Assembly (NCBI RefSeq): GCF_958295425.1
Contig: NC_081139.1
Span: 17,400,388 to 17,464,387, forward strand
Reading direction: 5' to 3'
DNA length: 64,000 nt
DNA from: Solea solea
Taxonomy: Eukaryota > Chordata > Actinopteri > Pleuronectiformes > Soleidae
Position numbers and translations under genes: made by a program. Under the pieces are notes generated by a model that saw nothing but the letters and a program-made list of their open reading frames with translations, was not told the DNA's origin and did not search any database. Of this stretch, positions 45,539 to 57,310 are shown one piece after another. Every line of letters begins with the position of its first letter. Positions within the stretch are counted from its first letter, which is position 1.

Positions 45539-48500
45539 CTGCACCGGCAAAGAAGATGAAAGGGAAGAAGAGAAGTAGATGAAGAGCACTTTGTGCATTT
45601 CTCCCCGCTTCCTGATACTGTTGATATGTTTGTGTGTTTGTGTTAAGGCCAACTCGAAAACGACAGCCCAATGAAAATCCTGATGGACTGTCATGCATAG
45701 CCTCGTCGTGTTTACTGCACTTCAATGCAGAGAGACCCGGTCAAAAGTTGACAGTCAGATTGTTAAATCAGATTGTATTTAAAAGACAGAAAGTGCCTCA
45801 AAGCCCATTCCCTACTCATTATTAGACTCAATAAACAGACACCACAGATAACCTGGTGCCCTGGAAATATTATGTGCAAGTTGAAGTTATACAACTTGAG
45901 ATGAGAGCACTGCTGGACCAGTCCAGATGAACACCGAACATCTGCTGTTTCCAGCTTCTTAAATGCGTGTTATTGATGTGTTCATTGTCATATGTTAGTC
46001 CTTCCCAGAAACTGGGTCGGGATGACTCACAGATGAGTCATGGAATATCGTTTTTGGGTCACAGAATAAATTAGTTTTTTTTTTTTTTCTTTTCTTTTTA
46101 CGTAAGATTTACTGATTAACACATGCATAAAATTATATTTTAGTTAATTTATCAAGCATTGCTCTTTAAAAATAATACTTAAAATAACATCCGCTGTTTA
46201 ACACAGCCTTTAACATCAGTCGATTCGTAAAAAGAATCAAAGAAATGTTACAATATGCACAAATGTGTTGTAATTGCAATGTACAGTATATTGTTTCATT
46301 GGGTCAGACAGTTTGTCATCTTTAAAACCTTGGGAAACATCATCATACATGATAGTTCATGAGGAGTCTCTTTCGACTGATGGTTTGACGAGTTCGGCTG
46401 AGGCAGATTCGAAGGTTATTCTTTTTGTGGAAAAGCAAAATCAGGAAATCATTGTTCCAAGCGGAGTTTTTCAATTCAAATAAATTCACTGGTGTGATAC
46501 ACAAGTAGGGTACTTTTGGTACATCCATGGATATGTCTATGTACATATACTGTAATATATAATATATAAATCAGCTAACTACTCCCAGTGGACTGCAGGT
46601 AATTTATCCAGAAAAGAACTGAGACATGTTAACCTGTCATTTGTGCATTCCTCCATCCCAACAAGAAGAGAGACACTGTGCCGAACACTCATATTAATGA
46701 CACACAAACTGCAGTTCTTGTCTTGTGCTTTGATTAACACAGCACTAACATCTGGTGAGAATGTGTCAGATGTGTGACAAAGGCACAAACGGCTTCATAA
46801 ATCTGGCCCTGATTGTCTTAATGATGCAGGGAGTGTACAGAGCAGCAGATACATTGCTGCAGACAATGCAATCTTTTTTATTATTATTCATATTATTATT
46901 GTTATTGTTCTTGCACATTGTGTCTTGTGCTTGTGCCTTGATGGTCACACTGTACAATCAATTGGCAGGCCACAACATGGCACTTATCACTTGTATCCAC
47001 TGACGACGGTAAAGCACGTTCAGAATAGCTGACTTCATCCTCAGCAAGAATAAAAAAAAAAAAAAAGAGAGTGACAGGCAACATACATTTAGGGAAATAT
47101 GGAGCTACAGATGGCTGGGAGATGCAAATAATATGGCGCGTCTGTTGTGCAGCATTCATTCATGTTTAGTTTTCTGTCACAGCAGTATAGATTTCAGTTT
47201 TATCTCAGTAGTGAGTGCCGCCAGAAGTCCAGCTAATCCCCTGAGAGCCAGATTGTTCTTTGGTCAGGCAATTAATCAGGCATGGAGATCCCCCCACCCC
47301 CCAAGCTGTCATATTCACAACTGATGTGACCAAAAAAAAAAAGAGTATCAAGATTTATCGATTGGCTCAGTTAATCCTCGATATCTGATAAAAATGGTGG
47401 AGTATAGGCAGACTTTCTCAGTAATGATCCGATGGTGAGACTGCATCTTGTTATTCCTTAGGAATAACAGTGTCCTTCACATACCAGGAAGGATGCCATT
47501 TCAAAATTCCTTGTTGAAATTATTTTAATTTGGAATTTCTTTTATTAATGCCATAGAGCACAGAGCATCTAGGCTGCTCTTTTCCCTTACAATATTAAAA
47601 TATATATACAGAGGCTATAAGGATGTTGACACTGGCTCATTTTTATGAACAAAAATAGAAGACAAACTTCTGCCCAAGTGTCACTATTCCCATTGATTTA
47701 TTTATTTTTAATATGCAACAACAGAATTAATAATAACTTTGACTCAACAACATATCAGGGCACGGAAAAAAACGCATTTTGTGAAGCCTGAAGTTGTGAC
47801 CAATAAACACACACACCCAGGATGTCCATAAAAGGAGTTGTGTATTATTCCTACAGCACTTTACCAAGGGTGCGCCTGAGTACTCAGGGTTAAATTGTAA
47901 AGTGTACAATCACATGTTTGTATGAGTTGTTGTTTTTCACTACCCCTATGTGCTTTTATATTTTTTATCAGAGCCTAGGTCCCGCCACTTTTTTATAACT
48001 GCCTACAAGTGAAGGCTATAGGTTTTCCAACACATTTGGAAGGGAACGGTGAGAGGAGGAATATTCAGCATGCAGCATGAGACTTCACCAATAAAATTGC
48101 TCAATTTTACACACTGTACCCAAGTCATTTGTTATAGGCTGAAAAAGGAATAGCTCCTCTAATTTGGAAAATTGTTTTTATATTCTCACTGATATTGGCA
48201 AACGAAGAAGAAAAGATATGACATAAAAACGTGACAGTGGCAATGGCAGGAAACAATAGTGAGAATGAGCTTTGAAGCTGAACAAAGTACTGTCCCAGTC
48301 TCCACACGCTGAACATTCCAGTATTTATAAATCTCTTTCAGATACAATTAGTGTCTAATGCCAGTAATCAGTGCCAAGGAAGCAGCAAGCCAGGTTTTGT
48401 AGCATCATAAAAAGATAATGCTGTCGAGTCTGGGTTGTGGATATGTCACCCAAATGCAACACAGTTTTATGTATATTTTAAATAGTTTTTTGGTAACAGA

Positions 48501-50204
48501 TGTCATTTTTATCTCTGGACACTTTGCTTGTTAGTGACAGCCCTGCTTTCAACTCAGTCGAAATATAAAGTAGGGCATCTTAAATAAAGCCAAACCTCTG
48601 ACTCCTATTCATGCTGCTCTCTTCTCATGGTCGTCACAAAGCTTTTCAATCAGTACACACCAACATAACTAACTGTGGTCACGCGGTGCGTTGAGGGACC
48701 GGAGTATTTATCTCAATCAAAATAACAATACACAAAATGACTCCAGGGTGCAGTGTGGGATCGTGAGCTTCATCTTTCTTCCTGATTAAGTGACTGATCC
48801 TCTCTGTGTTATTTCCTAAAGTTGCTATGTATACCAGCTTTCTTTAAGTTGAATTCATCACACGAGAACAAAGCACAGCACATCTTGCCTATACTGCACC
48901 TTTATGTCTAACTGCAGGCGGCAACTTACCCAATTAGAAAGTTATACAGAGACTTCTATCAACTTTAATTTGACCCTCAGCCGTCACCTTGGTGTTAAAG
49001 AGGAACAAATCACCACTTTAGCTCCTCAGTTTTTGGATATGTTTTAAAACGAAAATGAGAAAATGTCATGATTATGTGTCATAGTTTAATGATTTAATGA
49101 ATGTACATGTTTAAAATCACTTAACATCACTACCCTCTGCACTACTGTGATGGAGAACCATGACCATGACATTTGCACAGCCTCCGTATGTGGCACCGTA
49201 ATTGCCAAGAAATGTATTTTGAAGCTGTGCAAGTCTGAGTCTGTCCCTCAGTAATGTATCATTGCTAAGGGTACATGTGGAGAGTACCATACTGCAAGGT
49301 ATAAAATAAACAACAGAACTCCCTGTGCACCTCATTGTTTTCTCCCCAGCAGTGTGACTGTGATGTTTAGTTTGTGTGCTGCCCTTTTGAGACTCTGTGG
49401 CTGCTTTTGTCCTTTTTCACTTGGGATGAAGGGATGTGGTTGGACTGGCATCATCTTTGTTTTATTCCTCTGTTTACTCATCGTGGAGCATCATCGTGAA
49501 GAATGGAGCGGACGTTTGTTTGTATTTAAAAGTTGCGCACGGCAGTCCTCACCCTCAGTAAAGTACGCTGGAATTGTGAGAACTGACCAAAGTGTCCGTA
49601 GAAACAAAGCCAGTTGTGTACACATACACACTCCTGATTGCATTTGAGAGGAAACGTAAAGTAGAGCATGTCGTGTGATTGGGCCACAGCTGTCAACATG
49701 ACTTTGAGCAGAGGCAATTTTCATGACAAGAAAAGGGAATAATTACTATAATAAACAACGGGATGCATCTTGTCCTCCTAACTACAGTGGCTAAGGTGTA
49801 AACAACAACACAAGCACTATTATGAATTTGATCAATGGGGGTTTCTTCATTGAAACAGATATTCATTTCACTCTTAGCCACATATGTGCCCATTATACAC
49901 TTTTTAATATGTTGCTGCAGTAACATTGCTTTCACTATGTCCTTCAAAACACATTTAAAAGATGAAGTACGCCAGTGTATTATTTGACCATGACTAAAAT
50001 CTATAACCTACAGTATTTGTGCACCTCAAGCAGAAATGTAACATCAAGAACACCATCAAATTGGATTTATGCTGCTTGTGTTTATGACATGGGTCGTTTT
50101 CAATACTCTGTAATTTGCCTTTAACAGCTTAAGACGTGATTGTATCGTTGCTAGGCAACGTCAGCTGGAGTCAAAGAGCGTGTCTAAAAATTGACATAGT
50201 CTTG
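45539..50204. other. Gene-free stretch with one MITE-like copy
   Basis: No gene supported. 46005-46070 (CTGGGTCGGGATGACTCA..GAGTCATGGAAT) resembles the ends of hAT elements that carry 'GGGTCGCGA' motifs. Poly-T lies at 46075-46090 and poly-A at 47050-47065. Confidence 0.5.
47897..48117 (+). repeat. MITE-like dispersed repeat, copy 3 (partial)
   Basis: It shares GTTGTTTTTCACTACCCC, CACATTTGGAAGGGAACGG, GGAATATTCAGC and the TTACACACTG right end (48108-48117) with copy 2. About 130 bp shorter, through internal loss. Confidence 0.7.
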
Positions 50205-50345
50205 AATGTCAGTTTGAAGCCCAGGAAGTTGGATGGAATTAGCAGTTGGCCACCAGGGGGTGACTCCACTGGTGGCCAAACAGAACCCAGTTTGAATGAA
50301 AAACACATTTAAATGCATCTTTTTTTCTCACTTGATTTTAAAGCC
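50205..50345 (+). repeat. Dispersed repeat family 'B', copy 2
   Basis: Contains GCCACCAGGGGGTGACTCC, CCCAGTTTGAATGAAAAAC and CTCACTTGATTTTAAAGCCC. These match, in order, the reverse complement of 9150-9340. Confidence 0.7.
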
Positions 50346-50601
50346 CACATAGGCCGGAAGCTCCAATTAACGCTGCGTTTGTGTGTGTATCTGCGTCATT
50401 ACCTCGTTTATGAAACCCTAAAACTTCAGAACAAACAGTTCAGCCACTGCTGAGAAAATAGTGTTGTATTGTTTTCCTGGGCTCTGCGAAGCGGATCGGC
50501 ACTTCCGTAGTTTGATGTCGTCATCAAAAATCCTCACCACTCCTCTCACCACCGTAGCGCCTCCCGGTGCGGGCACTAGTCCAGGCACATCCGGTTGCGT
50601 A

Positions 50602-52064
50602 TGTGGCAATACGTAGTTCATTGTCCTGGTAACTGTCAGGTGTGCTGCAGTTCCACCCAATCACCGTGGGAGACTGCCACATAAAGGCGGGCGTAAAGCA
50701 CCTGTCAGCCCCTTGCTTGCTGGAGGCTGGGTCGCGTCACTCCTGTGCTTCCTCCATTTCCGCGTTTGTGTGGTTACAGGTGGGCTGCCGGCTGCACTTC
50801 TCACGTATGTCGCCCATCCAGTGCTAATGTTATTGTTTTATAAAGGTCCACCTGGGTATTGCTGCTGGCTGCGCGCTGTGTGCCGCTCTGTGTGCGCCGC
50901 TCTGTGTGCCGCTCACTGTCCGCCGCTGGTCGCTCTCGGGGAGCGTGATTCCTCCGTCCCACGCTGTGTTGGCCGGGATCGCCTGATCGGTATGTAGTGC
51001 AGTGGTCTTAGCTTCCTCCTCCAGCCATTCATAATTCGCTCATTGTTTGTTCACTTCATCGTAGGACGACTGACCGTAACGGCGCAGCGCCGACTAATCC
51101 GCTCCTAGAACCGCTGCTGCTTTGCTTCCGCTTTGTCTCTTCACTTAAAGGGTCTTTGCCTCATTTAAAGAGAATATTTGGACTGGTTGCTGTGCCTGAT
51201 TGGAGCTGTGTGTTTGCGGAACTGATCGCCCCGCTTGCGTCGGCATTTGCCGCTCCGCCAGGTCGCTTGGTAACGCTGTCTCCGATTGTGGGCAGCCACA
51301 TCTTAAACTGCGTGCGTGTGTGTGTGTGTGTGTACTTGCATGAGAGGATATATAACATATATTTGATTTTGTTCTTTTGTGGTAATTTCTTTACTTTCGT
51401 TTGTAATTTGTTTTGCTGTAACCCATAATTACAATTATTCCGTTCGTTTTGGGTTATTATGGGTTGCTTTCCAATTGCTTTTATATAGAATTTTGTTTAT
51501 TTGTCATTGGGTTTAATTATTATAATTCCTGCACATTTAATTCTTTGATTTCTCTTTTGTTATTAGTTATTGTTGTTTCATTATTTGTTATTTTCTAATT
51601 GGTTGCTTTCTGGTCGCCCCCATTCAGGTGCTGAGCCTACGGTGGTGGATTGGTGTCCTGGTCACGGTGTCCCCTTTTTGTTGTGTTAGCACTTTGTAGC
51701 TTTTTTTGTTTTGTTTACTTTTATTTGCTTCACGTGTGGTGTTCCTGGGATCCCCTTTTCTTTTGGATACGGTTTATCGCTGTAGGTCTCAGCACTGATT
51801 GGTTCCCCTTATATGTCCCCTTACGTGAGTAATTATTTTATATTATTTTTAAAATAGAAATTTGTGTAAATAAAAGTGTTTTTGTATTATTGAACTACCG
51901 TCTCTGTCTCGTTGCATAACGAACCTCAGTGCCTCCCTTTATTTGGGGTTAGTTCACTTATAAGAAATCCCTGGGTGAAATTCCCAGGGTGGCGTTGTCT
52001 GGCAACAATTAAATTTATCAATGCTGCCTTAAAAAGGCATTCCCCCATACCTCGTGTCGCCACA
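50602..52064 (+). mobile_element. Long solo LTR (1463 bp), family C
   Basis: The element begins TGTGGC and ends GCCACA, a perfect 6 bp inverted terminal repeat of TG...CA type. CGTA directly precedes it (50598-50601) and directly follows it (52065-52068), as a 4 bp target-site duplication would. A polyadenylation signal AATAAA at 51869-51874 is followed by a GT-rich stretch, as expected at the R/U5 border, which supports plus orientation. Its left half (50700-51310) is CpG-rich and its right half T-rich. There is no tRNA primer site, gag or pol frame beside it, so only a solo LTR remains. The flanks (CATCCGGTTGCGTA / CGTACATTCAACCGC) may be two halves of one older repeat. An alternative reading of the CpG-rich half as a promoter island of a host gene is less likely. 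Confidence 0.75.
51310..51332. repeat. (GT)n microsatellite inside the long LTR
   Basis: About 11 GT units between the CpG-rich and T-rich halves of the LTR. Confidence 0.93.
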
Positions 52065-52068
52065 CGTA

Positions 52069-52440
52069 CATTCAACCGCAGAAGAAGAAGAACTACTCTG
52101 GCAGCTGAGATGCAGAGCATCCACCGTGCCAGAGGGGGAGCTGTGTATCTGAGAGCTGGCCTATCTATTACGTCACTTCCAGGTACCTGGCCAATCACAG
52201 TACAGAAGGAAAGCTCTCATTGGCTGGCCAATCACAACACAGTCCTGGTTCTGGGGGTGTGGTTTTGGTCTGAAACAGCGCGGCTGACGAGAGCGTCAGT
52301 GAGGAGATATTTTGAACGGCTCATTTGCAGCGATTAGGAGGATTTTAACCATGAAAACAAGTTAATATATGTAAGTAGACCTCCATAACTAACATATATG
52401 TGTGATACAAGCATTCTATGTCACCTTTAAACTTCAGCAA
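52069..52440 (+). repeat. Dispersed repeat directly right of the long LTR
   Basis: Contains two direct copies of ATTGGCTGGCCAATCAC / CTGGCCAATCACAGT about 35 bp apart, then CGAGAGCGTCAGTGAGGAGA and AACATATATGTGTGATACAA. I recognise the series as a frequent teleost repeat. The 141-residue plus frame (51912-52337) straddles the LTR border and has no domain. Confidence 0.5.
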
Positions 52441-53167
52441 CCTTTTTTTTTTAAGGTGCTAATGGTCTCAATCGCTAGATTTAGGTCTATTTGTGTAAAT
52501 TCCATGCAGAACCTGTTCAAGGTGTGTGCGATTATTTGACCAATATCTCTTTTATGGTTCATTCAAATAACATCAGAGTCGTCACTGCACACACAAGAAC
52601 AGCCAAAATCACCCGTTTGACAGTTATGCCATAATTCCTCAGACAGACAGATGTTCCTTGCATATTTGTTTACCGTCAAAAAAAATCCACTTCTATGGGA
52701 TCCACAGTGTTTAGGAACATCAGCATAAACATTGTCAACTCTCCACTTACGATGCTATGAAAGTGACATGGGGGAAGGCATTCAAACAGGACCTCGTTGT
52801 ACCTCATTGTGGAAGAATTAGTGACATTTAAGGACTCCTCTCCTCAGCCCCGTCCTTTCCCATAGCTTGTCAGTCGTTCCATAGCGCAAAGGATGTCAGT
52901 TGTCTTAATTTGCGGAATTAGTTTATGGTTCAAATCACCAAAAGCACAGTCTGGCTAGTTTGTCCGTTATGTGGAAACTGGAGTGTGAGGCAAAGGCCTT
53001 TGGCAAGGAAGCTCTTGCCTTTTTCTGACATGAAACCAAATTATTTATTTATTTTAAAGCCATCGTGCACTTTTACAAACTCCTCCTCATGAGTAGTACA
53101 TTCAATGTCAGCCAAAACATCCTCCTAAATGTTTTAGGCTTTAAAGACACTGATAGCAACATTAATA

Positions 53168-53217
<50 letters not shown>

Positions 53218-54198
53218 TATGAATGTATGTATGTATGTAAAACAACAAAGTGCTTTTCTGTTGTTGTTTTTTCTTTCTCGCAATTGTCCTGTTTAGCTGT
53301 AACTTGATGGTATTTGGTATTTGCTTGATGTGTCTGTTTTTTACTGTTTGGCAGGTGTATGTTGTATTTTGTATTTGTTTTTATTGTAAGACTTTTAGGT
53401 CTGAACAGCAGAGGCACCAGAACATTGAGCCTTGATCATTTCTTTTGTTCCAGCCTTAATGCACATACAGCATATGTAACACAAGGCAACACAGATGCCC
53501 AAATTAATTGGACTTTACGTGAAAATTGTAATTGCAAAGGAAGTAACATTGATTAAAGATACACAGTACTTGTGTGATACAAATGACAGCTTATTTAGCC
53601 ATGAACATATGATGCACTGAATAAAACATATCATGATTTTGGTAAACATTCAACACAGCCATGAAAAATGCTGATGACAAAACAAACTCTATTCTGTGCC
53701 TATTCCTGAGTTCCCCATCCAGTTGCATGGTCCTAATCAGCGTGTGCCTTTTCCCCAGCTGTCACTGAATTGTACATTTTCACATTTCCATTCTCAAGGA
53801 AAAAATAAGTTGACTTTCCCAGGAAAGGGTTGCAGTTGAGATTTCAGTTTTAGAGCCTGTAGGGTCAAGACTGTAGTTTGGAGGTAAAGCTTTGAACAAA
53901 TGAAGTGTAAAGTTTGCTGTCACTTTGACAAAACTGCATCCAAAACTAATTTAGATATTTAATATCACAATTAGTATAATACACAATTCACAATTACATG
54001 CCATGCAGCCTGTGAACTGGGAGGTAAAGGGAATCATCCTTTGTTTTGATTTCCAGGTCCTTGGGCAAAATGCTTCACTGACACTTAGTGTGGCTGAAAG
54101 TGTTAATATAAAACATTTAGTTGTTTGTCATAGATCTATTTAAAAATCATCTCCTACCGGGAGTTATAAAACAAGTTGTATGTTCACCTTTAAAGGTG
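52441..54198. other. Gene-free stretch
   Basis: Holds one long TA microsatellite. No recognisable gene or further element. Confidence 0.55.
53170..53240. repeat. (TA)n plus (GTAT)n microsatellite
   Basis: About 22 TA units at 53170-53214, then GTATATGAATGTATGTATGTATG. The Tyr-Ile run in both strands' frames derives from it. Confidence 0.96.
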
Positions 54199-54206
54199 CA
54201 ATATGC

Positions 54207-54383
54207 CAGTGTTTCCCAATCCTGGTCCTCAGGGAACAGTGCCCTGCATGTTTTAGAGGTCGCCCATGCTACAACACACCTGATTCAAATGAATGGCTCA
54301 TTATCAGGCTGCTGCAGCATGGGCAACATCTAAAACATGGCACAGGGCACTGTTCTCTGAGGACCAGGGGTTGGGAAACACCA
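54207..54383. mobile_element. hAT MITE with perfect 8 bp target-site duplication
   Basis: A 177 bp near-palindrome starts CAGTGTTTCCCAATCCTGG and ends in the complement (CCAGGGGTTGGGAAACACCA). The two arms pair over most of the element: CCTGCATGTTTTAGAGGT against ACATCTAAAACATGGCACAG, and CCTGATTCAAATGAATGG near the turn. CAATATGC lies directly on both sides (54199-54206 and 54384-54391), the 8 bp duplication expected for hAT. No coding capacity. Two end bases (CA in place of TG) have mutated. Confidence 0.93.
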
Positions 54384-54391
54384 CAATATGC

Positions 54392-54782
54392 AACACTCCG
54401 CCCTCACAAGACATCAGGAAACAAATGAGTGTGTTACTATCAAGGCTGTCATGCTCCGCCTTCGTCTCCTCCTTTCATCTCTGCATGCAATCAGTTCACC
54501 TGCGGCAGGAGCACACCTGCTCCCAATCTAATCATCAAGCACCTCTACTTATTTCCTGGTTCTGCAGTCACTCGTCTCCACATTGTTACAGACCTCTGTG
54601 TGGTAAACATCACCGCTCTCCTGAAGAAACCTTCTTACTCTAGTGTCTAGTTATTGCTTGTTTCTCTGCTCGTGTTAACTCCTGTGCTCACAACTCCCTC
54701 CCGCGTGCATCCTGCGCACTGACGCTTACCTTCTAGTTTCTGCATGAATTCATCTTGTCTGTTAATTCATTAATATTTTTTT
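54392..54782. other. Gene-free stretch between MITE and LINE tail
   Basis: Pyrimidine-rich sequence (CTCCGCCTTCGTCTCCTCC, later CACTCGTCTCCACATTG) with short frames only. It resembles LTR-like or UTR-like sequence, but no ends or duplications were found. Confidence 0.4.
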
Positions 54783-55085
54783 TTTTCTCCTTTATTTAAC
54801 CAGATAAAAGACCCATTGAGATCAAGATCTCTTTCACAAGCGTGACCTGGCCAAGAAAGGCAGCAGCACACATCATAGTTAAATAAAAAACAGGAAGGGA
54901 GCAACTACTGTACAAACATGTACAAGAGTACAACGAGACAAACAAAGTGCAAGAGTTGTGGTCACAGTAACAATTTAAGAACACAGGCACTGTTCAATGG
55001 ATTTCTGTTGTCTGACTTTTAAGATGGAGCGGAAAGCTCCCAGTGAAATAAAAGCTTGCAATTTAAGTTCAGTTTGGAGGGTATA
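54783..55085 (-). mobile_element. L2-type LINE 3' fragment
   Basis: The segment TTTATTTAACCAGATAAAAG, then CCCATTGAGATCAAGATCTC, ACAAGCGTGACCTGGCCAAG and GGCAGCAGCACA is a series I associate with the tail of teleost L2-type LINEs, here on the minus strand. AAGTTCAGTTTGGAGG near the right end would be the start of its C-terminal coding part. No frame is intact. Confidence 0.65.
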
Positions 55086-56840
55086 AACTGGTGAGCTGCC
55101 TTCTGTCTTCGCCTGCCTGCTCTTGGGTCCATCACCCCACTCTTAGCCAGTCTCCCAGCTGTATTTGAGTACAGCAGGAAAAGACTCTGTATACAGTGGT
55201 GGATGTTCTGTATATGATGTACAGTATGCCATGATTACTAATTTCACTTGAACATAGCAAATAGACAGTGGAAGAATGAGTGACACTTGCAGAAAGTAGG
55301 TCAAAGTGCCCAGCTGAAGGTGACACTCCGGATTTACTTCCACAGAACGCTTGATTTTCAGCTTAAAAAGTGGAGAGAGATAAACCCAGGGTTAATATTG
55401 ATCTGGCATGTCCATGTTTCTGCAACAGAGAACTCTACAGGTCCCCACAATGATTCAGTGCTAACCCTCCTCTTGAATTCTTAAGTAACCTGATGTCTGT
55501 CTCCTTTGGTGACCATGCAGCTAACTGTTTAAGTATATATTATACACATGCTTCAAGCCGTAAATGTACATGGGATAAAAATTTTTTATCAAAGAGTAAA
55601 TTGTTACTGTTACTGGATACTCACTTTTCATCCTGCTTGTCCCATAATTACAAATTAAAATGCAATTATGAATGTCAGAATATTAGTCTTCAAGGCGTTA
55701 TCGGTGATTATCACACACGTCTCCCACCACGCAGTACATTTCTTATTAAATGTAACTATTACTCAATAAATGTAAACTGTGTCTACTTAACACCAGCAGA
55801 GGCCCATTTAAAGCTCTAAGTGCTTGTAAAACAAACACTGTAATGTTGTTTTTATGGTTTGCACTTAGGCCTGTAAAGAGGCTGTATACCATTAAATATA
55901 TTGGACCAGGGGGCCACACACCTGCAGGGGTGAGTTGTGCCTGTGGAGCAGTAATCCTCTGTCTTCCTACAGCAGTCACCAGCAAATGAAGCATCCTCTA
56001 TAATAATACAAACACCAGAGCAGAGCACTCTGCGGCAAGGTGTGTGGCACCCACATGATGTATTCAATAGAGAAAGGGAAAGGTCATATATTCTTTATTG
56101 AGATGTCACCTGGGCTTTTTGAGGATGGAGAACTCACTGAAAAGACTCAGCTGTTTCTTTGGTGAGAACTGACGCGTTTGAGACGTTGGTGGTCAAGGCT
56201 GTGGCGGGAGTACTTTCCATTTGATGTTTGTAATAATACTGACATGGTGATGAAAGCTTGACTGATAAAGCGCTTTCACTTTGTGCAGTCTTTCATCCGG
56301 CCTCCAGATTATGAAACACAATTATGCATCCCTGTGCGGTGCATCACTCGATCTTTCCAGTCTGACTCAATCAAGGACGTGTCACCATCTCAACCTTAAC
56401 TCTGCTGAATGTGTTCTGCTAAATGAAAGAAGGGGCGGCTGTTATTATTCCCGCAAAATACCTGCGATCTCCAGAAAAAAGAAAGAGGTGCAACAGAAAA
56501 TTGTCAGCGAAGGAGACAGACAATCTGTGGAGAAAGTCTAAAACCCACAATGAGCTGCGTCTGATATGTGCACCCCTCAGTTCCTGAAGCTGATTTATAA
56601 TGTAGCGCTGAATGAATTTAAATGAGTGCAAGACTGTTCAAGCCTTTCTTTCTGCCATGCGTGCGTATTTATGCACTGTGGATGTTGCTTCTTTGTTGGA
56701 GAGGAACTTCCCGAACCCTTGAGTTGACCACAAACCCAAACCAGAATGTTCCAAAATTGACACACTGTAATTTAAAGTACACGCACAAGAAAAATATGCC
56801 TATGACTCTTTTGAAGAAGATGCCACAGAAGTAAAAAAAA
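55086..56840. other. Gene-free stretch
   Basis: No supported gene or further named element. Short frames on both strands lack domains and splice context. Confidence 0.5.
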
Positions 56841-56843
56841 GGT

Positions 56844-57310
56844 ATTATTATTAGGTACACCTCTACAGGTGCTTGTTGATACAGAAATCTATTACATGGC
56901 AGCAAGTCAATGCATTTAGGAGCACGGTCGACCTGACGACCTGCTGAAGCTGAAAGCTGAAGTGACTTTAAATGTGGCGGGGTTGTTGGTGCCAGACATG
57001 TTGGTCTGAGTATTTTCAGAAACTGCTGATCTACTGGGATTTTTGAGTACAACCAACCTCTAGAGTTTACAGAGAGTGGTCCAAAAAAAAAAGAGGAACA
57101 TATCCAGGGAGCAGCAGTTCTGTGGGTGAGGAAAATGCCTTGTTGATGCCAGAGCTCAGACACAAATGGCCAGACTGGTTTAAAATGATAAAAAAAAAAA
57201 GGCAACAGTAATTCAAATAACAAGTTATTACAACACAGTTAGAAAGAAGATCATATCTGACAGCACTATACATCACACCTTGCACACAAGACCACACCAT
57301 GTAACACTCT
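56844..57310 (+). pseudogene. Second Tc1-like element, front half only
   Basis: It starts with TTATTATTAGGTACACC, the terminal motif of a widespread fish Tc1-like family. The N-terminal coding part follows: SDFKCGGVVGARHVGLSIF from 56961, matching the 'GxVVGARxAGLSISETA' helix-turn-helix start of the transposase. GAGTTTACAGAGAGTGGTCC follows at 57063, which encodes the 'RVYREW' block. Stops interrupt the frame within about 25 codons. The sequence up to AAGACCACACCATGTAACAC still follows the element's order with a gap, then it ends. The whole catalytic DDE region is missing. It is a different family from the relic at 39810. The 184-residue minus frame (56669-57223) is a shadow of this DNA. Confidence 0.85.

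Noticed and set aside
45273..45725. 150-residue minus frame
   Set aside because: Contains an AT microsatellite reading as Ile-Tyr repeats. Only the short exon-like segment in another frame has splice support.
50440..51310. CpG island promoter of a host gene
   Set aside because: The CpG-rich part falls largely inside the element bounded by TGTGGC/GCCACA and CGTA duplications, which explains it better.
51912..52337. 141-residue plus frame
   Set aside because: Crosses the 3' border of the long LTR into a different repeat, so it cannot be one ancestral coding unit.
56669..57223. 184-residue minus-strand frame
   Set aside because: Antisense shadow of the Tc1-like element, with homopolymer-derived Phe runs.
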